Shown here: positions 12,366 through 19,669 of the stretch, piece after piece
How positions within the stretch are numbered: position 1 is the first letter of the stretch
How the letters are laid out: every line of letters starts with the position of its first letter
Virus record (IMG/VR): IMGVR_UViG_3300046000_001329
Location: 1-37,423 of that record
Strand: one strand, 5' to 3'
DNA: 37,423 nucleotides
Origin: a virus
Program-made: the position numbers and the translations under genes
Notes under the pieces: generated by a model
Seen by the model: the letters and a program-made list of their open reading frames with translations, nothing else
Told to the model about the DNA's origin: nothing
The model's database searches: none

Positions 12366-12381
12366 GGCGGGGAGGGGGTGG
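12366..12381 (+). other. G-rich tract, possible quadruplex
   Basis: GGCGGGGAGGGGGTGG stands out in AT-rich DNA next to the DnaA boxes. It has enough G-runs for a two-tetrad quadruplex. It could mark a replication or strand-switch site. Confidence 0.4.
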
Positions 12382-12499
12382 CTGTGATGTTATAATGTTG
12401 TTGCTACCCCTAATATTTACAATAAGGTAAAATAGCAATAATGCTATAACGCTATGATTTCAATAACTAAAAGTAATATAGAATCATTGTTGGAGAAAC

Positions 12500-12575
12500 T
12501 GCACACTTTAGGTCATGCGGAGTACCTATAAAGCCTATGGAGGTCCGCTAAGGTAACAATGCACTCTTCAGGTCA
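12500..12575. repeat. 16-bp direct repeat with exact 60-bp offset
   Basis: TGCACACTTTAGGTCA (12500-12515) and TGCACTCTTCAGGTCA (12560-12575) differ at two positions. They lie upstream of the main rightward promoter and may be a pair of activator sites. Confidence 0.55.
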
Positions 12576-12636
12576 ATACAGATGGTACTTTGTCAGATTC
12601 AGACATACTTTCTTTGTGAATAGATGTAAATAAAGC

Positions 12637-12665
12637 TTGACAAGAATTAACAATGTTGTTATAAT
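12637..12665 (+). promoter_or_regulatory. Main rightward promoter, perfect sigma70 consensus
   Basis: TTGACA (12637-12642), 17-bp spacer, TATAAT (12660-12665), preceded by the AT-rich TAAATAAAG. It faces the terminase and structural genes through a leader of about 200 bases. The same upstream box is shared with the promoters at 8269 and, in part, 17132. Confidence 0.88.
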
Positions 12666-12684
12666 ACTCTCTATAGAACCCTAT

Positions 12685-12758
12685 AGCACTTTGTTAAACC
12701 CTAAGCCTAATTAACCACCTTGATGAAAACAAACTAAATAAGCCTCTAACAAAGTGCT
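12685..12758 (+). other. Long inverted repeat in the structural-operon leader
   Basis: AGCACTTTGTTA (12685-12696) is the exact complement of TAACAAAGTGCT (12747-12758), giving a 12-bp stem closing a 50-base loop about 15 bases after the expected transcript start. No U-run follows, so it is a leader structure and not a terminator. Confidence 0.6.
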
Positions 12759-12786
12759 TAAGAGTTCTGAAGGAATCAATATAGAA

Positions 12787-12803
12787 CTATATAGTCTATA
12801 TAG
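12787..12803. repeat. Two CTATATAG palindromes in the leader
   Basis: CTATATAG at 12787-12794 and 12796-12803, one base apart, nested inside a TCTGAAG/CTTCAGA inverted repeat. The same octamer lies between the DnaA boxes and at 8387-8394. Candidate operator. Confidence 0.5.
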
Positions 12804-12875
12804 AGCACTTCAGATAAAAAAGTAATACTTTAGATAATTTTATTTGTCTTTCCCCTATTGGGATAAAAGGATGCA

Positions 12876-13310
12876 ATGTCAGATGCTGAACACACGGTCG
12901 AAAAGAAGTCTCGTCCAAAGATTAAACGAAGAGAAGTAGTGGATGGAAAACCTAAGTTAGGTCGTCCGAAGAAAGCCGACATACAGAAGAAAAAGAAACC
13001 TGGTATTGTTGGTCGTCCTGTAGGGGATGCTGGTCGCATAGCAGAGTTTAAAGCAAGGTTACTGGCTACTGCTGGTGACACAGTAATTACAAAGATTATA
13101 GAAACAGCACTGACAGATGGTCATCCTTCGCAGGGGGCAATGCTAAAGTTCTGTGGAGACAGGTTGTTACCCTTGTCCAGTTTTGAAGCTAAGGGCGGTA
13201 ACTCAATGCCAACCATAAGTATCAACATTAGTGGAATCACCAACCCAACGGTTGATGCTAACGAAGTAATAGATGATGTCACTGATGTTTATATTAAAGA
13301 TATAGAGTAA
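12876..13310 (+). CDS. terS: Terminase small subunit
   Basis: 144 aa. A very basic N-terminus (KKSRPKIKRREVVDGKPKLG and KKADIQKKKK) precedes a helical middle (RIAEFKARLLATAGDTVITK, AMLKFCGDRLLPL) and a short beta-rich, acidic tail. Position directly before the large terminase with a TAATG overlap, size and composition all fit a DNA-recognising small terminase subunit, which selects the packaging site and stimulates the motor. AAGG lies 5 bases upstream of the ATG. No classical helix-turn-helix is obvious; the assignment is mainly positional. Confidence 0.75.
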   Translation: MSDAEHTVEKKSRPKIKRREVVDGKPKLGRPKKADIQKKKKPGIVGRPVGDAGRIAEFKARLLATAGDTVITKIIETALTDGHPSQGAMLKFCGDRLLPLSSFEAKGGNSMPTISINISGITNPTVDANEVIDDVTDVYIKDIE

Positions 13311-14572
13311 TGGCTGATTTAAACTTTCAGCTACTAAAGTGGCAACAAGAAGTATTTAAGGATGAAACCAGATTCAAGGTTATTGCTGCTGGTCGAAGAT
13401 GTGGTAAATCACGACTCTCTGCAGTAACCTTATTGATTGAAGGTATTAACTGTCCAGAGGGCAGTAGCGTTATGTATGTGGCTCCGACCTTGGGACAAGC
13501 CAGAACAATTATCTGGGAACTGTTAATGGAGTTAGGTAGACCAATTATCAAGTCTGCACACATTAATAACCTAGAGATTACTTTGGTGAATGGTCGTAAG
13601 ATATTAGTTAGAGGTGCGGATAACCCTGACTCATTGCGTGGTGTGTCTTTATCATACTTAGTAATGGACGAGGTAGCTTTTATTAAAGCTGATATTTGGG
13701 AAAGAGTACTTCGTGCTTCTTTGTCAGATAGAAAAGGTAGAGCGATGTTTATCTCTACTCCGTCAGGAAGAAACCACTTCTATGATTGGTATCAGCTTGG
13801 ACAGACAGGTGAAGATGAAGATTGGAAGTCTTGGCACTTTACTACTTCTGATAATGAAACGATTGACCCTAAAGAGATTGAAGCTGCTAAACGCACACTA
13901 TCTAGCTTTGCTTTCAATCAAGAATATATGTCTTCCTTTAACAACGCTGGTGCAGGTTTGTTTAAAGAAGAGTGGGTTAAGTTTGGAGAAGAACCTAATT
14001 ATGGTAGCTGGTACATCGCTATCGATTTAGCTGGCTTTGAAGCTGTGTCTAAGAATGCTTCTGCAGCTAAGAGTAGATTAGACAAATCAGCGATTGCTTG
14101 CGTTAAGGTGATGGATGATGGCAGTTGGTTTGTCGATAAGATTGAGTCTGGTCGTTGGGATATTGAAGAGACAGCAACCAGGATACTAAAGAATATTAAA
14201 CACTATGAGCCTCTAGCAGTTGGTATAGAACGAGGGGCTTTAAAGAATGCAGTGTTACCGTACTTAAGTGATTTGATGAGAAAGAATAATACTTATGCTC
14301 ACATTGCTGACTTAACACATGGTAACAAGAAAAAGACAGATAGAGTTATTTGGGCTTTGCAGGGACGGTTTGAACATGGAAGAGTGTCTTTAAACTGTGA
14401 TGGAGACTTTGATGAGTTTGTTGACCAACTCTTAATGTTTCCCACTGCTGGAGTACATGATGACTTACCAGACGCATTGTCGTACATCGACCAGTTAGCT
14501 GTTACTAGCTACAACACGGACGAGGATGGCGGTGATGAGTGGGAAATGATGGATGTAATTAGTGGTTACTAA
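13310..14572 (+). CDS. terL: Terminase large subunit (packaging ATPase and nuclease)
   Basis: 420 aa. The ATPase domain shows Walker A AAGRRCGKS (residues 27-35), Walker B YLVMDE (Asp120, Glu121) and the coupling motif ISTPSGR. The RNase H-like nuclease domain shows AIDLAG (Asp239), IERG (Glu307) and HDDLPDAL (384-388), the usual metal ligands. It cuts concatemers and pumps DNA into the prohead. All catalytic residues are present and the length is normal for a compact terminase. The start overlaps terS by one base. Confidence 0.97.
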   Translation: MADLNFQLLKWQQEVFKDETRFKVIAAGRRCGKSRLSAVTLLIEGINCPEGSSVMYVAPTLGQARTIIWELLMELGRPIIKSAHINNLEITLVNGRKILVRGADNPDSLRGVSLSYLVMDEVAFIKADIWERVLRASLSDRKGRAMFISTPSGRNHFYDWYQLGQTGEDEDWKSWHFTTSDNETIDPKEIEAAKRTLSSFAFNQEYMSSFNNAGAGLFKEEWVKFGEEPNYGSWYIAIDLAGFEAVSKNASAAKSRLDKSAIACVKVMDDGSWFVDKIESGRWDIEETATRILKNIKHYEPLAVGIERGALKNAVLPYLSDLMRKNNTYAHIADLTHGNKKKTDRVIWALQGRFEHGRVSLNCDGDFDEFVDQLLMFPTAGVHDDLPDALSYIDQLAVTSYNTDEDGGDEWEMMDVISGY

Positions 14573-14583
14573 CAAGGGAATTT

Positions 14584-15108
14584 ATGGCAGATAATAATCA
14601 GCTAGGTTTGTTTCAAGAAGCAATGATGCAGAACCAACAACAGGTTGACCCTATTCAACAAATGGCTAGAGAGTTTTCTCAAAAGAACCAATATTTTCGA
14701 CAGTTGTTAGGTGATAATATTATTGACCAAGGTATGCAGCAGTACGGTCCAGAGTTTTTTACTTTACTAGAACAACAGATTTCACAGAACCCTAATCTAA
14801 CAGCAACTTTGCAAGGCTCTACTGGACAGTTTATGCCGATGCAAAATGGAATGCAAGCTATGAATATGCCAGCAATGTTAAACGCTCGGTTAGGTGCAGA
14901 CCAAGAAGGCTTAAGAGGTGGTGTGTCTACAATGCTTGTGCAGATGCCTGATGGTTCTTACAAACAAATGCCTAGAATGTATGACGCTGGCTACAACACA
15001 AACGCTATGGGTGGCAATATAGACATAGGTGCTAACTTTGTTCCTAAAGATGGACAGATGCCTAAATCGATGTACAACATACAAGCTCGTTACAACAAAA
15101 AGTTTTAA
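14584..15108 (+). CDS. Gln/Met-rich protein between terminase and portal
   Basis: 174 aa, rich in Q, N, M and G (MMQNQQQVDPIQQMAREFSQ, MPMQNGMQAMNMPAMLN), with a helical first half and an extended second half. No known domain. A ribosome site (AAGGGAA) precedes the ATG. Genes in this slot in related podoviruses often encode minor head or head-completion proteins, so a virion role is plausible but unproven. Confidence 0.65.
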   Translation: MADNNQLGLFQEAMMQNQQQVDPIQQMAREFSQKNQYFRQLLGDNIIDQGMQQYGPEFFTLLEQQISQNPNLTATLQGSTGQFMPMQNGMQAMNMPAMLNARLGADQEGLRGGVSTMLVQMPDGSYKQMPRMYDAGYNTNAMGGNIDIGANFVPKDGQMPKSMYNIQARYNKKF

Positions 15109-15120
15109 TAAAGGAACAAC

Positions 15121-17124
15121 ATGGCTGAAAATATGGATATGAACGAAGACACTCAATGGGATGCTCCTTCAGAATCTGATAGAGAGTTAACTTCTTTTGT
15201 TGTTGCACACTGTGACCGCTGGAGAGACCATCGTGATGAGAACTATCTAGAAGATTGGAAAGAGTATGAGCGTATCTTCCGTGGTCAATGGGCTGCCGAA
15301 GATAAGACTCGTGATTCAGAGCGTAGTCGTTTAATATCTCCTGCAACGCAACAAGCTGTTGAGACTCGACACGCTGAAATCATGGAAGCTATCTTTGGTA
15401 ACGGTGAGTTCTTTGACATCAAGGACGATGTACAAGACATAAACGGTAATCCAATGGATGTTGAGATGATGCGTGTTCAACTCCGTGAAGACCTAGAAAA
15501 GTACAAGATTCGTAAGTCTATTGACCAAATTGAATTGATGGCAGAAATCTATGGTACTGGTGTTGGTGAGATTATTGTTAAAACAGACATTGAGTATGTT
15601 CCGTCTACACAGCCAATCCCTGGCTCTACGCAAGCTGCGTATGGTGTATCAGAGAAAGAAGTATTCTTTGTTAAGGTAAACCCTGTTAACCCTAAGAACT
15701 TCTTGATTGACCCTAACGCTACAACGATTGATGAAGCAATGGGTGTTGCGATTGAGAAGTTTGTGTCTATTCACAAGATTGTTGAAGGTATGGAAAAAGG
15801 TATCTATCGTAAGGTAGATGTAGGTCCATACGGTGTGGATGATGACTTAGAGCCAACACAAGAACTAACACAGTATCAAGATGACAAAGTAAAGCTATTA
15901 ACTTACTATGGTCTAGTTCCTAGAGAGTACCTAGAAGCTCTTGAGAACGAAGGAGAAGAGGTTGTAGACCTATTCCCTGAGGACAGCACAGCTGACCGCT
16001 ACAGTGACCTTGTAGAGGCTATAATCGTTATTGCTAACGATGGTTTACTACTAAAGGCAGAAGCTAACCCTTACATGATGAAAGACCGTCCTGTTATCGC
16101 CTACCAAGATGATACAGTGCCTAATCGTTTCTGGGGTCGTGGAACAGTAGAAAAAGCATACAATATGCAAAAAGCTATTGATGCACAACTCCGCAGTTAT
16201 TTGGATAGTTTGGCATTGACCACAGCTCCAATGATTGCAATGGATGCTACTCGTTTACCTCGTGGTGCTAAGTTTGAAGTTAAACCAGGTAAAGCTATTC
16301 TTACTAACGGAAATCCTAGTGAGATTTTATATCCGTTTAAGTTTGGTCAGACTAGTCCTGAAAACGCTTCTACAGCAAAAGAATTTGAAAGAATGTTGTT
16401 ACAAGCAACAGGTACTTTAGATAGTCAAGCAATGGTTTCAGAAGCATCTCGTGATGGCGGTGGTCGAGGTATGTCTATGGCTATGGCTGGAATTATTAAG
16501 AAGTACAAGCGTACATTAACTAACTTCCAAGAAGACTTCCTAATCCCATTAATTAAGAAAGCTGCTTTCCGTTATATGCAGTTTGAACCTGAGCGTTATC
16601 CTTCAGTAGATATGAAGTTTATACCTACAGGTAGTTTAGGTATGATGGCTCGTGAATACGAACAGCAACAGTTAATTGGTTTGTTACAGACCCTTGGTCC
16701 TGATACTCCAGTTCTTCCTGTATTGCTCAAAGGTATTATTGGTAACTCTAGTTTGTCTAATCGTGCTGAATTAATGGCTACTTTAGACCAAATGAGTCAA
16801 CCAAACCCTGAACAGCAACAGATGGCTCAGATGGCTCAACAGATGCAGATGGAACAGTCTCAAGCAACGACTCAATCTCTACAAGCTAGAGCACAAAGAG
16901 ACCAAGCAGAGGCTCAAAAGACTGTTGTTGAGACACAATTACTACCTGAAGAGCTAAAAGCTAAGGTAATCAGCTCATTGTCTACCAATATTGATGGACA
17001 GAACCAAGACAACGAGTTTGAAAAGAGAGCCAGAATAGCTGATTTGATGCTGAAAGAGAAAGACATCAACAACAAAGGCAAGATTGTTGAGTTACAGATG
17101 CAAAAAAACAACAATTTACAGTAA
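15121..17124 (+). CDS. Portal protein (head-tail connector)
   Basis: 667 aa. The N-terminal part has the typical portal opening (WKEYERIFRGQWAAEDKTRD, RSRLISPATQQAVETRHAEI) and a long body with RPVIAYQDDTVPNRFWGRGT, AYNMQKAIDAQLRSYLDSLA and DGGGRGMSMAMAGIIKKYKR. The C-terminal 110 residues are a Q-rich coiled coil (QQQMAQMAQQMQMEQSQATT), like the barrel helices of P22-type portals. As a dodecamer it forms the DNA channel and binds the terminase. Length is in the P22-like range. AAAGGA precedes the ATG. Confidence 0.9.
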   Translation: MAENMDMNEDTQWDAPSESDRELTSFVVAHCDRWRDHRDENYLEDWKEYERIFRGQWAAEDKTRDSERSRLISPATQQAVETRHAEIMEAIFGNGEFFDIKDDVQDINGNPMDVEMMRVQLREDLEKYKIRKSIDQIELMAEIYGTGVGEIIVKTDIEYVPSTQPIPGSTQAAYGVSEKEVFFVKVNPVNPKNFLIDPNATTIDEAMGVAIEKFVSIHKIVEGMEKGIYRKVDVGPYGVDDDLEPTQELTQYQDDKVKLLTYYGLVPREYLEALENEGEEVVDLFPEDSTADRYSDLVEAIIVIANDGLLLKAEANPYMMKDRPVIAYQDDTVPNRFWGRGTVEKAYNMQKAIDAQLRSYLDSLALTTAPMIAMDATRLPRGAKFEVKPGKAILTNGNPSEILYPFKFGQTSPENASTAKEFERMLLQATGTLDSQAMVSEASRDGGGRGMSMAMAGIIKKYKRTLTNFQEDFLIPLIKKAAFRYMQFEPERYPSVDMKFIPTGSLGMMAREYEQQQLIGLLQTLGPDTPVLPVLLKGIIGNSSLSNRAELMATLDQMSQPNPEQQQMAQMAQQMQMEQSQATTQSLQARAQRDQAEAQKTVVETQLLPEELKAKVISSLSTNIDGQNQDNEFEKRARIADLMLKEKDINNKGKIVELQMQKNNNLQ

Positions 17125-17131
17125 ATAGTAC

Positions 17132-17161
17132 TTGACAAAACCTATAGTAGTGTTGTATAAT
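17132..17161 (+). promoter_or_regulatory. Internal rightward sigma70 promoter
   Basis: TTGACA (17132-17137), 18-bp spacer, TATAAT (17156-17161), preceded by TAAATAGTAC. It lies in the gap after the portal gene and would boost the scaffold and capsid genes. Confidence 0.8.
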
Positions 17162-17199
17162 TACGACATTATTAATACATTCTCCTAAAAGGACAAAGA

Positions 17200-17451
17200 A
17201 TGATAGACTCAAAGTTGCAAAGTTATTATGAGAACCAGTTTACCATGATGACTACTACAGGATGGCAGGAATTTGTAGAAGACGCTGAAGAAATGTTCAA
17301 AGCTCTCAACAATGTCCTACCAATCCAAAACGAACAAGAGTTACAGCTGAAAAAGGGACAATTAGATATTCTTAATTGGATAATTACCCGACAAGCAGTA
17401 ACTTCAGAATCTTACGAACAGCTCATATCGGGAGATACGGCAAATGCGTAA
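17200..17451 (+). CDS. Small conserved-type structural-region protein
   Basis: 83 aa, helical: SYYENQFTMMTTTGWQEFVED, AEEMFKALNNVLPI, EQELQLKKGQLDILNWIITR. I recognise this general layout (a Trp in TGW, a central LDILNWI) from small genes next to portal or scaffold in many podoviruses and cyanophages, where it is unassigned. AAAGGAC precedes the ATG and the promoter at 17132 lies just upstream. It overlaps the next gene by 8 bases. Confidence 0.7.
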   Translation: MIDSKLQSYYENQFTMMTTTGWQEFVEDAEEMFKALNNVLPIQNEQELQLKKGQLDILNWIITRQAVTSESYEQLISGDTANA

Positions 17452-17677
17452 GATATTTGAGCATATGTGTCCAGCAGGACATATTTCAGAGCACTATGTC
17501 AATTATGAGCTGACTGTAGTGCCCTGTGCAGTGTGTGGTACTGACGCAAGTCGGATTATCTCAGCACCTAGAATATCGTTAGACGGTACAGACCCTGTGT
17601 ATGTCACCGCTTACGATAAATGGGCTAAGAGACATGAAGATAAAGCAAAACAGGAACGCAAACAGAACGAAGCCTGA
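17444..17677 (+). CDS. FmdB-like zinc-ribbon protein
   Basis: 77 aa. Residues 9-32 read CPAGHISEHYVNYE then CAVCGTDASRIIS, a C-x-x-x-H...CxxC zinc ribbon followed by APRISLDGTDP, the same order as the FmdB regulatory-type ribbon found in phage structural operons. The tail (KWAKRHEDKAKQERKQNEA) is basic and helical. It is coupled to the upstream gene (overlap of 8 bases). Its job in the virion block is unknown. Confidence 0.75.
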   Translation: MRKIFEHMCPAGHISEHYVNYELTVVPCAVCGTDASRIISAPRISLDGTDPVYVTAYDKWAKRHEDKAKQERKQNEA

Positions 17678-17743
17678 GACACCTCTTACGAGCCTCAGAA
17701 CATAAATCCTAAAATCACTTGATTCGGTGACAGGAGACTTTAA

Positions 17744-18583
17744 ATGGCAGCAAACTTTATTGACCAAGACGAACTGTTTAATGGCAGTGAGCAAGAAGAA
17801 GTACAAGAAATTACTCCTCAAGAGGACTCTACGAAAGTAGAACAAACTCAGGAAGTAAATACTCCAGAACCAGAAGTAGAAGAGTTACCCGAGAAGTATA
17901 AAGGTAAATCTGCTTCACAGATAGCAAAGATGCACCAAGAGGCTGAAAAGCTTATCGGTCGTCAAGCAAACGAGGTTCACGAGGTACGAAGTCTTGCAGA
18001 CCAGTTATTAAAACAACAACTCGACTCAAACAAGAAAGTAACGCAAGAGCCGATTGAAGAATCGCAAGATGAAGACTTTTTTGCAGACCCTCAAAAGGCT
18101 GTTAACAGACAAGTTGAAAAGCATCCTGCAGTAATTGAAGCACGACAAGCAGCACTCGAAATGAAGAAGATGAAGACAGCACAACAGTTGTCCTCTAAAC
18201 ATCCAGACTTTATAACCATTGCATCTGATGCAGGGTTTCAAGATTGGGTTAAAGGTTCTGCAATTCGATTGAACTTGTTTGCTAAAGCTGACGCTGAATA
18301 CGATTTTGATAGTGCTGATGAACTTTTATCTACTTACAAAGAGATTAAACAAATCAAAGCACAACAGGTTGTCCAACAGACTAACCAATCAAATGAAGTA
18401 GAAGCTAACGCACAAAAGACTGCAATGAAAGCTGCAACGGTGGATGTTGGTGGTACTGGTGAGACAGGTAGAAAAGTATATCGTCGAGCAGACCTAATTA
18501 AATTGAGAATGACTGACCCTGATAGATACGAGCAAATGTCCGATGAAATCATGGACGCTTACGCTACAGGCAGAGTCAAGTAA
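17744..18583 (+). CDS. Scaffolding protein
   Basis: 279 aa, acidic and mostly helical: an extended N-terminus rich in E, Q and P (EQEEVQEITPQEDSTKVEQT), central helices (SASQIAKMHQEAEKLIGRQA, LADQLLKQQL) and a basic C-terminal helix (RRADLIKLRMTDPDRYEQMS) that would bind the capsid protein. It lies directly before the major capsid gene, the standard place for the internal scaffold. Sequence is not conserved enough for a family call; composition and position support it. AGGAG lies upstream of the ATG. Confidence 0.85.
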   Translation: MAANFIDQDELFNGSEQEEVQEITPQEDSTKVEQTQEVNTPEPEVEELPEKYKGKSASQIAKMHQEAEKLIGRQANEVHEVRSLADQLLKQQLDSNKKVTQEPIEESQDEDFFADPQKAVNRQVEKHPAVIEARQAALEMKKMKTAQQLSSKHPDFITIASDAGFQDWVKGSAIRLNLFAKADAEYDFDSADELLSTYKEIKQIKAQQVVQQTNQSNEVEANAQKTAMKAATVDVGGTGETGRKVYRRADLIKLRMTDPDRYEQMSDEIMDAYATGRVK

Positions 18584-18621
18584 TTTTAGTATTTAACTTA
18601 AACTTTTAAAGGAAATTTATC

Positions 18622-19581
18622 ATGGCACTAGTAGGAGTAGCATATCCAGGTGGTTCAACCTCCGTAGTAACAAAAGCAAATGCAGACAAGTTCATACCAG
18701 AAATTTGGTCTGATGAAGTTATCGCTGCTTACAAGAAAAACCTAGTATTGGCTAATCTTGTTCGCAAAATGTCTTTCAAAGGCAAAAAAGGCGATACATT
18801 GCATATCCCTAAACCAACTCGTGGTGTAGCTAACGCTAAAGCAGCTAACACTGCAGTTACCGTTCAAGCTGACACAGAGTCAGAAGTACAAGTTTTAATC
18901 AACAAGCATTTTGAATATTCTCGTTTCATTGAGGACATCGCTGCTGTTCAAGCTCTTTCATCACTACGCTCTTTCTACACAGAAGATGCTGGTTATGCTT
19001 TAGCTAAACAAGTTGATGACGAGCTTATCGCTTTAGGTAAGACTTTTGGTGACGGTTCAAGTTCATATGTACATAGCAACAGCTACTTCATCGATGCAAC
19101 TACTGGTTTAACAGCTTACGCTGTTGACACAGTAACTACATCTGATGTATTCACTGACGCTGGCTTCCGTAAGATTATCCAGTTAATGGATGACGCTGAT
19201 GTACCAATGGACGGTCGTAAGTTTGCAATCCCACCATCATTGCGTAATGCAATCATGGGTGTGGACCGCTACAACTCTAGCGATTTCGTTGATGGTCGTG
19301 GTGTTCAGAACGGTCAAATCGGTAAGTTATATGGTATTGATATTTTTGTATCAAGCAATATGCCTACGATTGAGACTGCTGCTGACAACTCAGCTGGCGA
19401 TGCAATCAAAGCTGCTTTGTTGTTCCACACTGACACAATGGTGTTGGCAGAGCAAGTTGGTGTTCGCTCACAGACTCAGTACAAGTTAGACTACTTGTCA
19501 ACTCTTTACACTGCAGATACATTGTTCGGTGTTAAGACAGTTCGACCAGAAGCTGGTTTCGTATTAGCTGTGAATGCTTAA
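18622..19581 (+). CDS. Major capsid protein
   Basis: 319 aa. Features expected of an HK97-fold capsid protein of N4/T7-like podoviruses: PEIWSDEVIAAYKKNLVLAN, KGDTLHIPKPTRGVANAKAA, NKHFEYSRFIEDIAAVQALS near the N-arm and E-loop, GRKFAIPPSLRNAIMGVDRY and GIDIFVSSNMPT in the P-domain. It lies after the scaffold and before a strong terminator at 19597. The codon use is even and the ribosome site (AAAGGAAATT) is strong, as expected for the most abundant protein. Confidence 0.92.
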   Translation: MALVGVAYPGGSTSVVTKANADKFIPEIWSDEVIAAYKKNLVLANLVRKMSFKGKKGDTLHIPKPTRGVANAKAANTAVTVQADTESEVQVLINKHFEYSRFIEDIAAVQALSSLRSFYTEDAGYALAKQVDDELIALGKTFGDGSSSYVHSNSYFIDATTGLTAYAVDTVTTSDVFTDAGFRKIIQLMDDADVPMDGRKFAIPPSLRNAIMGVDRYNSSDFVDGRGVQNGQIGKLYGIDIFVSSNMPTIETAADNSAGDAIKAALLFHTDTMVLAEQVGVRSQTQYKLDYLSTLYTADTLFGVKTVRPEAGFVLAVNA

Positions 19582-19596
19582 TTAAGCAATAAGATT

Positions 19597-19622
19597 CCCT
19601 GCTTCGGCAGGGGTCTTTTTTA
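19597..19622 (+). terminator. Strong intrinsic terminator after the major capsid gene
   Basis: CCCTGC, TTCG loop, GCAGGG, then GTC and seven Ts. A GC-rich stem with a UUCG tetraloop and a U-run is textbook. Read-through must feed the tail genes because no good promoter is seen right after it. Confidence 0.95.
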
Positions 19623-19669
19623 AGAGTTCTTGAGAGAGCTTTTAAACAAGACAACAAAGGATAAAATTT

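Larger units (their letters stand above)
11804..12875. other. Divergent control region and candidate replication origin
   Basis: A 1,072-bp stretch without a supported gene. It separates the leftward and rightward arms. In order it holds a possible leftward promoter (11956-11983), three 11-bp iteron-like repeats (12158-12320), three DnaA boxes (12241-12279), a G-rich tract (12366-12381), an AT-rich segment (about 12388-12490), a paired repeat 60 bp apart (12500 and 12560), the main rightward promoter (12637-12665), a leader with a long inverted repeat (12685-12758) and two CTATATAG palindromes. This combination is what an origin plus early/late switch would look like. Confidence 0.75.

Noticed and set aside
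11804-12875. tRNA or CRISPR array in the control region
   Set aside because: No cloverleaf with a T-loop or CCA end, and the repeats are too short, too few and unevenly spaced for CRISPR.
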